This document shows, piece by piece, positions 8,618 to 15,905 of a stretch of 36,388 nt of DNA. Each line of letters starts with the position of its first letter. The first letter of the stretch is position 1. The DNA comes from Candidatus Scalindua sp. (lineage in GTDB: Bacteria > Planctomycetota > Brocadiia > Brocadiales > Scalinduaceae). Below the pieces are notes generated by a model that was not told where the DNA came from, ran no database searches, and worked only from the letters and a program-made list of their open reading frames with translations. The position numbers and the translations under genes are program-made. The stretch spans positions 1 to 36,388 of the forward strand of contig JAIQZU010000045.1 in the NCBI GenBank assembly GCA_021776915.1, in the 5' to 3' direction.

Positions 8618-11600
8618 ATGCCGAAAAGAACTGATATTAAAAAAATACTTATAATCGGGTCTGGCCCAATAGTAATAGGACAGGCATGTGAATTCGATTA
8701 CTCCGGTACTCAGGCATGCAGGGCGTTGAGAGAAGAGGGTTACAAAATCATCCTCGTAAACAGCAATCCCGCTACAATAATGACTGACCCGGAAGTTGCA
8801 GATAGAACATACATCGAACCGATGACCATTGAGGTATTGACAAAAATCATACAAAAAGAGAGACCCGATGCCCTGCTTCCAACATTAGGGGGGCAAACAG
8901 GCCTGAACTTATCCGTTATCCTGGCAGAAAAAGGCATTCTGGACAAATTCAATGTAGAATTAATTGGCGCCAAACTGGAGGCTATAACAAAGGCTGAAAA
9001 TAGAATGAGATTTAAAGAAGCTATGGAACGTATAGGAGTCCAGGTGCCGGCAAGCGGTTATGCAAAATCATTTGAAGATGCAAAAGAGATTGTGAAAGAG
9101 ATAAAATTCCCCGTAATCATACGGCCATCATTTACACTGGGAGGCATAGGAGGTAATGTTGCTTACAACATTGAAGAACTGGAAGAATATGTAAATTTTG
9201 CCCTGGATGCAAGTCCGGTTCATGAAATATTAATTGAAAAATCTGTCCTGGGCTGGAAAGAATACGAACTGGAGGTAATGAGAGACCTCAAGGACAACGT
9301 TGTCATAATATGTTCTATAGAAAACTTTGACCCTATGGGCGTACACACTGGCGACAGTATAACTGTGGCTCCGGCTCAAACATTAACTGATAAAGAGTAT
9401 CAAATAATGAGAGATGCGGCAATCAGGATTATTCGAGAAATCGGGGTTGAAACAGGCGGATCTAATATCCAGTTCGCAGTAAATCCAGCCGATGGAGAAT
9501 TGATTGTAATAGAGATGAATCCAAGGGTATCGAGAAGTTCTGCCCTGGCGTCGAAAGCTACAGGCTTCCCGATTGCAAAGATCGCCGCAAAACTGGCAGT
9601 GGGTTATACCCTTGATGAGATACCCAATGATATCACGCGCTATACACCAGCTTCATTTGAACCTTCTATAGATTATTGTGTAGTTAAAATCCCAAAATTC
9701 AACTTTGAAAAATTCCCTGATGCCAGCCAGGCCCTTACCACTCACATGAAATCAGTTGGTGAAGTAATGGCCATAGGGCGTACGTTTAAAGAATCTCTGG
9801 GCAAGGCAATCAGGTCTCTGGAAACCGGCAGCTACGGGCTAACCGAACATCATAGTAAAGCCGACCTGAACGATTCAGAGAAAAAAGAATACATAAAGGA
9901 ACATCTGTTAACTCCTTCATGGGACAGGCTCTGGTCTGTTGCAGACGGCATGCGTATGGGAATGGATATTAACGAGATACATGAAATTACAAAGATTGAC
10001 AAATGGTTTCTATATAATTTGAAACAGATTATTGAACTGGAAGAAGAGATTAAAGGCCAACCTGAACCCCTGATAGATCCGTCTCTTTTAAAAAAGGCAA
10101 AACAATATGGACTCTCCGACATTCGGCTGGCAAGCCTGTTAAATACAACAGAAGCAGATATTCGTAATTACCGTATAAAGAATAATATCCGCCCTGTGTT
10201 TAAGATGGTGGATACCTGTGCGGCAGAATTCCAGGCATACACACCCTACCTGTATTCCACCTACGAGGACGAATGCGAAGCTAACCCTACATCAAAGAGG
10301 AAAATAATTATCCTGGGAAGCGGTCCTAACCGTATTGGCCAGGGTATCGAATTTGACTATTGCTGTGTGCATGGAGTACTGGCCTTAAAAGAAATGGGAT
10401 TTGAAACAATCATGATTAATTGCAATCCGGAAACGGTGAGCACAGATTACGATATATCTGACAGGCTATATTTTGAACCCCTTACTTTTGAGGATGTAAT
10501 GGAGATCGTCGAGAAGGAAAAACCGGAAGGTGTTATTGTACAGTTTGGAGGCCAGACCCCTCTCAAACTAGCCGTACCATTGGCTAATGCGGGGGTTAAG
10601 ATACTTGGCACCTCGCCTGACAGCATCGACATGGCGGAAGACCGCAAAAGATTTGCGACGCTTCTGTCCAGACTCAACCTTTTACAGCCGGACAATGGAA
10701 ACGCACGGTCTTTTACAGAAGCCAGAGAAGTTGCAGCGTCAATAGGTTATCCTGTCTTAATAAGGCCTTCTTATGTTCTGGGCGGCAGGGCTATGAGAGT
10801 AGTCTTTGATGATGGTGAGCTTGAAGAGTATATGACACATGCTGTTGACGTCTCTCCTGAACATCCGGTTCTAATAGATAAATTTCTGGAAGACGCAATT
10901 GAGATAGACGTCGACGCTGTATGTGACGGAGATGAGGTCTTCATTGGCGGTGTCATGGAGCACATAGAAGAGGCCGGTGTACATTCTGGGGATAGCGCAT
11001 GCTCATTACCCCCTTACTCTATAAAAGAGGATGTTATAGAAAAGATAAAGTCCCAAACGCAGGCATTGGCCTTAGAGTTAAATGTCCTGGGCATCATCAA
11101 TATTCAATTTGCTGTGAAAGATGACGTGGTTTATGTTCTGGAAGTAAATCCACGCGGCTCGCGAACAATACCTTTTGTCAGTAAGGCAATCGGCATTCCA
11201 CTTGCAAAAATAGCATCTAAAGTTATTGCGGGATGTAAACTGAAGGAGTTGAATATAGACGGTAAAAGACAAATTAAACACGTAGCCGTCAAGGAGGCGG
11301 TTTTCCCGTTTGTAAGATTTCATGGCACAGACACTATCCTGGGCCCGGAAATGAAATCTACAGGCGAAGTAATGGGAGTGGACGTTGACTTTGGGAAGGC
11401 ATTTGCCAAGGCACAGATGGCCATTGAAGGAGGGCTGCCTTTGTCAGGTACGGTTTTTATAAGTGTCAGGGACAAAGATAAATCTACAATAGTAGATATA
11501 GCGCATAATCTTCACGATTTGGGATTTAAGATTTTTGCCACCGGAGGAACGGCAAAGGCCATAGCCGAAATCGGTACTCCTGTTACTACCGTCCTTAAAG

Positions 11601-11839
11601 AATATGAGGGACGCCCTAACATAATAGACCATTTAAAGAATAATGAAATCCAGATTGTAATCAACACAGCCGAAGGGAAGATTTCCCAGGAGGAATCTTA
11701 TAACATACGACGATACGCAATAGTATCCGGCATTCCCTATTTCACAACCGTACAGGGCGCTATAGCCGCAGAAAGCGCCATCAAGTCCATGTCAAATGGT
11801 GAACTGGACGTTAAACCAATTCAGGAATACTACAAATAA
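8618..11839 (+). CDS. carB: Carbamoyl-phosphate synthase large subunit
   Basis: Synthetase subunit of 1073 residues that makes carbamoyl phosphate from bicarbonate, ammonia and two ATP. The two homologous ATP-grasp halves are both present. The first opens with [20 protein letters not shown] and the second, from about residue 560, with the matching [19 protein letters not shown]. Glycine-rich ATP loops are seen in each ([11 protein letters not shown] and [11 protein letters not shown]). A C-terminal MGS-like allosteric domain of about 130 residues ends the protein ([15 protein letters not shown]). Length equals that of E. coli CarB. No frameshift is seen over 3.2 kb, which argues for good sequence quality here. 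No Shine-Dalgarno motif is visible. Confidence 0.97.
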   Translation: MPKRTDIKKILIIGSGPIVIGQACEFDYSGTQACRALREEGYKIILVNSNPATIMTDPEVADRTYIEPMTIEVLTKIIQKERPDALLPTLGGQTGLNLSVILAEKGILDKFNVELIGAKLEAITKAENRMRFKEAMERIGVQVPASGYAKSFEDAKEIVKEIKFPVIIRPSFTLGGIGGNVAYNIEELEEYVNFALDASPVHEILIEKSVLGWKEYELEVMRDLKDNVVIICSIENFDPMGVHTGDSITVAPAQTLTDKEYQIMRDAAIRIIREIGVETGGSNIQFAVNPADGELIVIEMNPRVSRSSALASKATGFPIAKIAAKLAVGYTLDEIPNDITRYTPASFEPSIDYCVVKIPKFNFEKFPDASQALTTHMKSVGEVMAIGRTFKESLGKAIRSLETGSYGLTEHHSKADLNDSEKKEYIKEHLLTPSWDRLWSVADGMRMGMDINEIHEITKIDKWFLYNLKQIIELEEEIKGQPEPLIDPSLLKKAKQYGLSDIRLASLLNTTEADIRNYRIKNNIRPVFKMVDTCAAEFQAYTPYLYSTYEDECEANPTSKRKIIILGSGPNRIGQGIEFDYCCVHGVLALKEMGFETIMINCNPETVSTDYDISDRLYFEPLTFEDVMEIVEKEKPEGVIVQFGGQTPLKLAVPLANAGVKILGTSPDSIDMAEDRKRFATLLSRLNLLQPDNGNARSFTEAREVAASIGYPVLIRPSYVLGGRAMRVVFDDGELEEYMTHAVDVSPEHPVLIDKFLEDAIEIDVDAVCDGDEVFIGGVMEHIEEAGVHSGDSACSLPPYSIKEDVIEKIKSQTQALALELNVLGIINIQFAVKDDVVYVLEVNPRGSRTIPFVSKAIGIPLAKIASKVIAGCKLKELNIDGKRQIKHVAVKEAVFPFVRFHGTDTILGPEMKSTGEVMGVDVDFGKAFAKAQMAIEGGLPLSGTVFISVRDKDKSTIVDIAHNLHDLGFKIFATGGTAKAIAEIGTPVTTVLKEYEGRPNIIDHLKNNEIQIVINTAEGKISQEESYNIRRYAIVSGIPYFTTVQGAIAAESAIKSMSNGELDVKPIQEYYK

Positions 11840-12068
11840 ATTAATTCCCTTTGGCCGCCAATTTATTTGTGTTACTGCCTGACGGCATGCATTAAAGGAA
11901 ATGAAAAAAGCCTTGAAAGAGGATAAAGTTTCTAGGAAAATTCTAACTCTTTTTGCCTTGACTCATAGATTATCTCCGAGAATCTTTATTTAAATATATA
12001 TCCATAAACGCAAAATAGAAGGATTATTAACAGTCTATATTTATTACATTTACAAAAAAGAATTTAAT

Positions 12069-12257
12069 ATGAAAAACATAACACTTAAAACTATTTACAA
12101 AAAAGTTATTCGCTTGCAGCAAGATGTTAACCAAATGAAGAAAATACTCACCGAAGAACCTGAATTACGTGATGAGTTTATTTTAAGAATGAAACATATT
12201 GAGAACGAAAAGGCTGTCATTGTCAAAGATTTTGGGAAGAGATATGGATTAAAGTAA
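12069..12257 (+). CDS. Probable antitoxin of a RelE-type toxin-antitoxin pair
   Basis: Small charged protein of 62 residues, predicted mostly helical, with MKNITLKTIYKKVIRLQQDV at the start. It has no motif that I can name firmly. The call rests on context: its TAA stop overlaps by one base (TAATG) the ATG of a downstream RelE/ParE-fold toxin gene, the usual antitoxin-toxin arrangement. The ATG is preceded by AAAAAAGAATTTAAT, a weak ribosome site. In an intact pair the antitoxin would bind its own promoter and neutralise the toxin; here the toxin reading frame is broken. Confidence 0.55.
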   Translation: MKNITLKTIYKKVIRLQQDVNQMKKILTEEPELRDEFILRMKHIENEKAVIVKDFGKRYGLK

Positions 12258-12519
12258 TGTATAACTTGCCGTAAAAGAAGGCTTAGACAAAAAGTTCAAT
12301 AAACTACAAAAAAGAGACAAAGAATTGCTTCATTTGATTGATAATAAAGTACAAGATATACTTGCAGCCCCCCACCGATTCAAGCCATTAAGAAAGCCTT
12401 TGCAAAACAAACGCAGGGTTCACGTAGGAGGTTCTTATGTACTGGTATATGAAATTAATGAAAAAAGAAAACTAGTTACATTAATGGACTTTGACCATCA
12501 TGACAATATTTACAAATAA
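12257..12519 (+). pseudogene. RelE/ParE-family toxin, frameshifted near the 5' end
   Basis: From the ATG overlapping the antitoxin stop, the frame reads MYNLP and then a stop at 12272. Skipping one missing base after the TTG at 12266-12268 restores a continuous 87-residue protein: MYNL, then AVKEGLDKKFNKLQKRDKE, then KPLRKPLQNKRRVHVGGSYV and LMDFDHHDNIYK. The C-terminal half is a typical RelE-superfamily mRNA interferase, with the RRVHVG strand and the HHDxIY ending. The lesion fits loss of one G from a GG pair. A TTG at 12325 could start only a 64-residue C-terminal piece. Either the gene is inactivated or the base call is wrong; the overlap and otherwise perfect frame suggest a recent event. 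Confidence 0.75.
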
Positions 12520-12659
12520 CAGATTTGTCCTTTGTAGGTAATTGTGATATTCTGTTCCCCCCTTTAAATAAGACATAATAATGAAAGCCCTCGCCTTAAT
12601 GAAATTTGATTAAGGCCGCTAACAGAGAAAGCGAAAAGAAGTCTTAAAGGAAATGAAAG

Positions 12660-13451
12660 ATGACAGTACCTGCTAAAATCCTCGAATTGGTTGAGCGGTT
12701 TGACCGTAATCTGGATGCCTATAAACAGGGCAGATATAACTAAACCCAGATCAGGCGTGAGTTTATCGACCCATTCTTTGAAGAGTTGGGCTGGGATATC
12801 GCCAACAAACAGGGTTACGCTGAAGCATACAAAGACGTAGTCCATGAAGAGACTGTCAAGGTAGGACAGGCCACCAGAGCCCCTGATTACGGTTTTCGCA
12901 TTGGAGGTATACGCAAGTTCTTTCTGGAAGCCAAAAAGCCTTCCATAAACATAAAGGAAGATACTCACCCCGCCTATCAACTTCGCCGCTATGCATGGAG
13001 CGCAAAACTTCCCCTCAGTATCCTCACTGACTTTGAGGAACTTGCAATCTATGACTGCCGTGCCAAACCAGTCAAGACTGACAAGCCTTCCCATTCCCGC
13101 ATCCTCTACATGACATACACAGAATATGCGGAACGATGGGAAGAGATATTGGATATCTTCTCTCGTGAAGCAATCCTGAAGGGTTCATTCGATAAGTATG
13201 TTGAATCTAAAAAGGGTAAGCGAGGTACTGCCGAAGTTGACACTGCCTTTCTGCAAGAGATTGAACGCTGGCGTGACCTCCTCGCCAGGAACATTGCATT
13301 AAGAAATCCTGGTCTGAATCAACGGGAACTCAACTTCTCCGTCCAATGCACAATTGACCGGATCATTTTCCTTCGCATCTGTGAAGACCGCGGGATAGAG
13401 CCTTACGGCAGACTGATGGAATTGAAGGTATCGCGCAAGAAGTTGAACTAA
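12660..13451 (+). pseudogene. Type IIG restriction enzyme remnant: N-terminal nuclease domain
   Basis: AAGGAAAT lies just before ATG 12660, and the reading frame begins MTVPAKILELVERFDRNLDA. After codon 27 comes an in-frame TAA (12741-12743) in a place where relatives of the form YNETQ have Glu, so one G-to-T change explains it. The frame continues IRREFIDPFFEELGWD and then a PD-(D/E)xK-type site, with PDYGFRIGG followed by FFLEAKKP. Next comes RTIDRIIFLRICEDRG-like sequence that in full proteins leads into an Eco57I-type methylase of about 1000 residues. Here similarity stops at GRLM (about 13418), followed by a foreign tail in another frame. A 221-residue product from ATG 12786 would contain the nuclease motif but no methylase or target-recognition part. 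Confidence 0.75.
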
Positions 13452-13636
13452 ACCTTGGGTCTGTTTTTCTTCATAAGGAAGAAATTCAAGAAAAAATAAA
13501 AACTAATGAAAATAAGACACTATGGCAAAAGTATTTCAACTTTCTTGATGGTTTGAATAAAATATTGGCAACAGCAAAAAATATTAAGCAATTAGTTGGC
13601 CCAGTAATAAAGTTAATTGGGATTGATAATGGTTAA
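13418..13636 (+). pseudogene. 3' fragment of an unrelated gene fused to the restriction remnant
   Basis: In the +1 frame relative to the restriction gene there is an open stretch of 72 codons without a start, from GIEGIAQEVELNLGS to QLVGPVIKLIGIDNG. It reads as the C-terminus of a real protein, with helical character and a hydrophobic end. It begins exactly where the restriction enzyme similarity stops, so a deletion probably joined two genes here. I do not recognise the parent family. Confidence 0.45.
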
Positions 13637-13872
13637 ATAAATATCGGGGGACACCATGCCAATTGTTTTGTGATACATGTCTGTGATAAACATCTTACCA
13701 CTTTTCTCAAAACTCGTTTAAGTGTTGATAACTCTGCGTTTTTTGTGCATTTTAACGGCAAAAGCGTTGGGCCGCAAAAAGGCACAAAAACCGCAAAAAA
13801 TTAAAAGATAAGACTTCTTGTCCTTTGTGTTCCTGGCGGCTTGGTGAGAGGAAAAAGAAAATAGTGCCGTTC
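13637..13872. other. Intergenic stretch without recognisable genes
   Basis: No start-bearing reading frame of credible composition was found. It includes a G/C-alternating stretch around 13740-13800 with repeated GCAAAA and CGCAAAA words, and a phrase near 13820 (CCTTTGTGTTCCTGGCGGCT) of a kind often seen as degenerate intergenic repeats. Confidence 0.4.
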
Positions 13873-13914
13873 GGTTTTAAATTATTTTCCTTGTAAACAT
13901 CTGGTAAATTTTAA
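13873..13914 (+). repeat. Left copy of a 42-bp direct repeat
   Basis: The 42 bases starting GGTTTTAAATTATTTTCC and ending GGTAAATTTTAA recur at 15541-15582 with three mismatches. A few upstream bases (TGxCG) also match. The two copies bracket about 1.6 kb of small accessory ORFs. Confidence 0.6.
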
Positions 13915-13961
13915 AGGGATCGGCTGATTCCTAAGGTATGCGCCTGAGTCTTACTTGTTAC

Positions 13962-14207
13962 TTATGCCCGTTGTTGTACTGCTTCCGGTTCCATTTCAAC
14001 ACGAGCTACGTCAAATCCAGCCGATCTTACATCAGTCACTGCAGAACGGATGGCCTCTTCCAATGATGAAGCCAAGCGGTGGAAATGAATTTGAGGTACA
14101 CCGGAGATAGTGGAAATTGTGCCATCATTAAAGATACCATAGAGCTTATCAGATTCCTCTTCTTTTGGATCATCTTTCAAAATGAGTGTAAATTCATGCT
14201 CTTTCAT
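13962..14207 (-). CDS. Small acidic protein, antitoxin-like, function unknown
   Basis: An 81-residue protein, acidic overall, of clear alpha/beta pattern: MKEHEFTLILKDDP, then KLYGIFNDGTISTISGVPQ, then a helix with EEAIRSAVTDVRSAGFDVAR. Its layout is like the single-domain HicB/partial RNase-H-like antitoxins and small type II antitoxin partners, but I cannot assign it with certainty. AAGGAACTAATT just before the ATG serves as ribosome site. Two very short ORFs lie upstream on the same strand (14271-14345 and 14351-14452) and could form one transcript with it. No toxin partner is visible downstream on the minus strand; the next 325 bases are empty. Confidence 0.6.
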   Translation of the reverse strand: MKEHEFTLILKDDPKEEESDKLYGIFNDGTISTISGVPQIHFHRLASSLEEAIRSAVTDVRSAGFDVARVEMEPEAVQQRA

Positions 14208-14270
14208 AATTAGTTCCTTTCTTGTTAGTTGCCAACCTTCCTATTTTATTCTAATGAGGGGGAGAAATAG

Positions 14271-14345
14271 TTAAGAATGTGGGCATCGATCAGCATCACG
14301 GTGGATATCACGGGCATGGTATTCCGGATTCCGTGGAGTTGACAT
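14271..14345 (-). CDS. Possible 24-aa small ORF
   Basis: MSTPRNPEYHARDIHRDADR followed by CPHS and a stop. AAGGATC lies directly before the ATG, at the stop codon of the ORF upstream. It may be a genuine peptide or the remnant of a longer gene. Composition (Arg, Asp, His rich) is unlike random translation of this AT-rich neighbourhood. Confidence 0.25.
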   Translation of the reverse strand: MSTPRNPEYHARDIHRDADRCPHS

Positions 14346-14350
14346 GATCC

Positions 14351-14452
14351 TTATGCGACATCCCTCTCGACCGCGGTGAGGACAATATAATATTCCCCAA
14401 ATGTGCGCACGAGGTCCAGCTTTCGTAACTGCTCAACCTTTACTTTTGACAT
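14351..14452 (-). CDS. Possible 33-aa small ORF
   Basis: The frame reads MSKVKVEQLRKLDLVRTFGE and ends TAVERDVA. It could be the N-terminal remnant of a longer helical protein. Its stop codon abuts the ribosome site of the 24-aa ORF downstream. There is no strong ribosome site of its own. Confidence 0.25.
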   Translation of the reverse strand: MSKVKVEQLRKLDLVRTFGEYYIVLTAVERDVA

Positions 14453-14677
14453 AACTACTTGCTTCGCGAATATGTTTGTTAGGATGATCTGACACAATCT
14501 TTATTTCTTAAAAATCTTTTTAAAATACATTAACTCATATAATATCTAAATACGATTAAATAGTGGAAAACATCATTTAGCATTGTAGCGTAAAAAGGTA
14601 CTTCAGAAACGGAGTATAATATTGCAATATTTTACGTTAATAAGGTAATATAATCAAGAATTTAGAGTATACGGTGA

Positions 14678-14899
14678 GAAATAATTGAAGAAAGAGGGTT
14701 TACTCAAGACCGTGCAGGAAAAATTCTCGGGATAAACCAACCGAAAGTATCTGCTCTAAAAAACGGGATACTAAAAGGTTTTTCTATTGAACGGTTATTT
14801 TCCTTTCTGGAAAAATTGGATCAGCATATAGAAATAACAATTACCGATAAATCTAAAGTTAAAACAAATCGTAGTATTGAAGTCTCTTTTATACAATAG
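14678..14899 (+). pseudogene. XRE-family (HigA-like) regulator fragment without start
   Basis: An open stretch of 73 codons encodes a helix-turn-helix domain: EIIEERGFTQDRAGKILGIN, then QPKVSALKNGILKGFSIERL, then LEKLDQHIEI. This is the pattern of XRE antitoxins of about 90-100 residues, where the text QPKVSxLxxG marks the recognition helix. An in-frame TGA (14675-14677) stands immediately upstream and no ATG, GTG or TTG precedes the domain, so the first 15-25 residues are missing or in another frame. No toxin gene is recognisable beside it. It is most likely a decayed antitoxin. Confidence 0.6.
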
Positions 14900-14910
14900 T
14901 TTTATAAATA

Positions 14911-14922
14911 TGAAATTCCTAT
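14911..14922 (+). repeat. Third copy of the TGAAATTCCTAT motif
   Basis: The 12-mer TGAAATTCCTAT, present twice at the start of the window (125-136 and 232-243), recurs here about 14.7 kb away. It lies between the XRE fragment and the following gene. Confidence 0.35.
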
Positions 14923-14957
14923 ATTAATAGTTATGCATATAATAAAAAGGAGAAATC

Positions 14958-15446
14958 ATGCAGATAGAATTATCTAAAGAGGAATACAGAAATCTAATTG
15001 ATATGATTCAAATAGCAGATTGGGTCATGAATGCTCACAAAACAGAAAAAGATCCTTCTACAGAAAAATATAGCAAACTTGAACAAAAGATCTATTCATT
15101 TGCAGACAAGATGGGATGTGAAAATCTTATAGAATATGACAAAGAAATGAATGAGTATTTTCCTACAAAAGAATTTGACGAAGGGCAAGGCATGCAATAT
15201 ATCGATGAATATGATAACGATTCTTTCTGGGATGAATTAATAGACCGTCTTGTCGTTAGAGATGTTATTAAAGAAATTGGTGAAAAAAAAGCTCATAAGA
15301 TAACCTTTGAAGAACGCCTGGAAGCCGAAGAACCTTTAATAGAGAAATACAGCACGGAATTCGAACAAAATGGATTAGACAATATTGAAATAAAAGCATA
15401 TCCAGACGCTTCATCTGACTGTACCGGCTTGCTCCCTATAAACTGA
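14958..15446 (+). CDS. Hypothetical acidic protein
   Basis: A 162-residue soluble protein rich in Glu, Asp and Lys, starting MQIELSKEEYRNLIDMIQIA and predicted to be almost all helix in its first half. AAAGGAG lies 6 bases before the ATG, one of the best ribosome sites in this window, so the gene is probably expressed. It contains no cysteine pair, membrane segment or catalytic motif that I recognise. Neighbours are small antitoxin-like fragments inside the interval bounded by the 42-bp direct repeat, which suggests an accessory gene. Confidence 0.6.
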   Translation: MQIELSKEEYRNLIDMIQIADWVMNAHKTEKDPSTEKYSKLEQKIYSFADKMGCENLIEYDKEMNEYFPTKEFDEGQGMQYIDEYDNDSFWDELIDRLVVRDVIKEIGEKKAHKITFEERLEAEEPLIEKYSTEFEQNGLDNIEIKAYPDASSDCTGLLPIN

Positions 15447-15540
15447 TTCACAAATAATTCAAACTCAAGCTGGTTCAATCTTGCACAGCGGGAGGTTAAT
15501 TTTTTTACAAAGCCAATACAGGTGACGGCTATTGTCGCCA

Positions 15541-15582
15541 GGTTTTAAATTATTTTCCCTGTAAATATATGGTAAATTTTAA
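15541..15582 (+). repeat. Right copy of the 42-bp direct repeat
   Basis: It matches 13873-13914 at 39 of 42 positions in the same orientation. It lies about 95 bases past the stop of the 162-aa protein and 320 bases before secA. The rest of the 459-base gap holds only a short start-less open stretch near 15620-15708 (ending INKKKIDNDNYEVIEV) and the secA promoter. Confidence 0.6.
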
Positions 15583-15828
15583 CATAAATCTTTAACAAAA
15601 CAGTATTAGTATATTTACACAAGACTCATTTAGCAAAGATTTAAATAAAATTCGTTCAATCAATAAAAAGAAAATTGATAACGATAATTATGAAGTGATA
15701 GAAGTGTAGAGCATATGTGTAATTTTTGATGATATTCCGTTTTCCGCACAGACCTCTTATTTAAGTGACATTTTCCCCGACAGTTTCAATTTGCCTTGAC
15801 AGGCTCCAACACAGGATTCTAATTTGAG

Positions 15829-15857
15829 TTGACTCTTTTTCTCAAATCTGGTTTAAT
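15829..15857 (+). promoter_or_regulatory. Likely sigma70 promoter of secA
   Basis: TTGACT at 15829-15834, a 17-base spacer, and TTTAAT at 15852-15857. It would start transcription about 40 bases before the secA ATG. A second, weaker candidate has TTGACA at 15796-15801 and CTAATT at 15819-15824. Confidence 0.5.
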
Positions 15858-15905
15858 TGAAAATTGCAGTTTTTTCCGGTAAATTTAGAGTTTTAAAACA
15901 TAAAA

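Noticed and set aside
12564-13094. Open frame of 176 codons antisense to the restriction remnant
   Set aside because: The plus strand gives a clear PD-(D/E)xK protein over the same bases; the antisense translation has no recognisable pattern.
13740-13860. G/C-alternating phrases resembling a CRISPR or tandem array
   Set aside because: The words do not repeat at a regular spacing and have no constant repeat length; they look like degenerate intergenic repeats.
15610-15708. Short start-less open stretch ending DNYEVIEV
   Set aside because: It has no start or ribosome site and is too short for a family call; it may be a remnant, but this is not supported.
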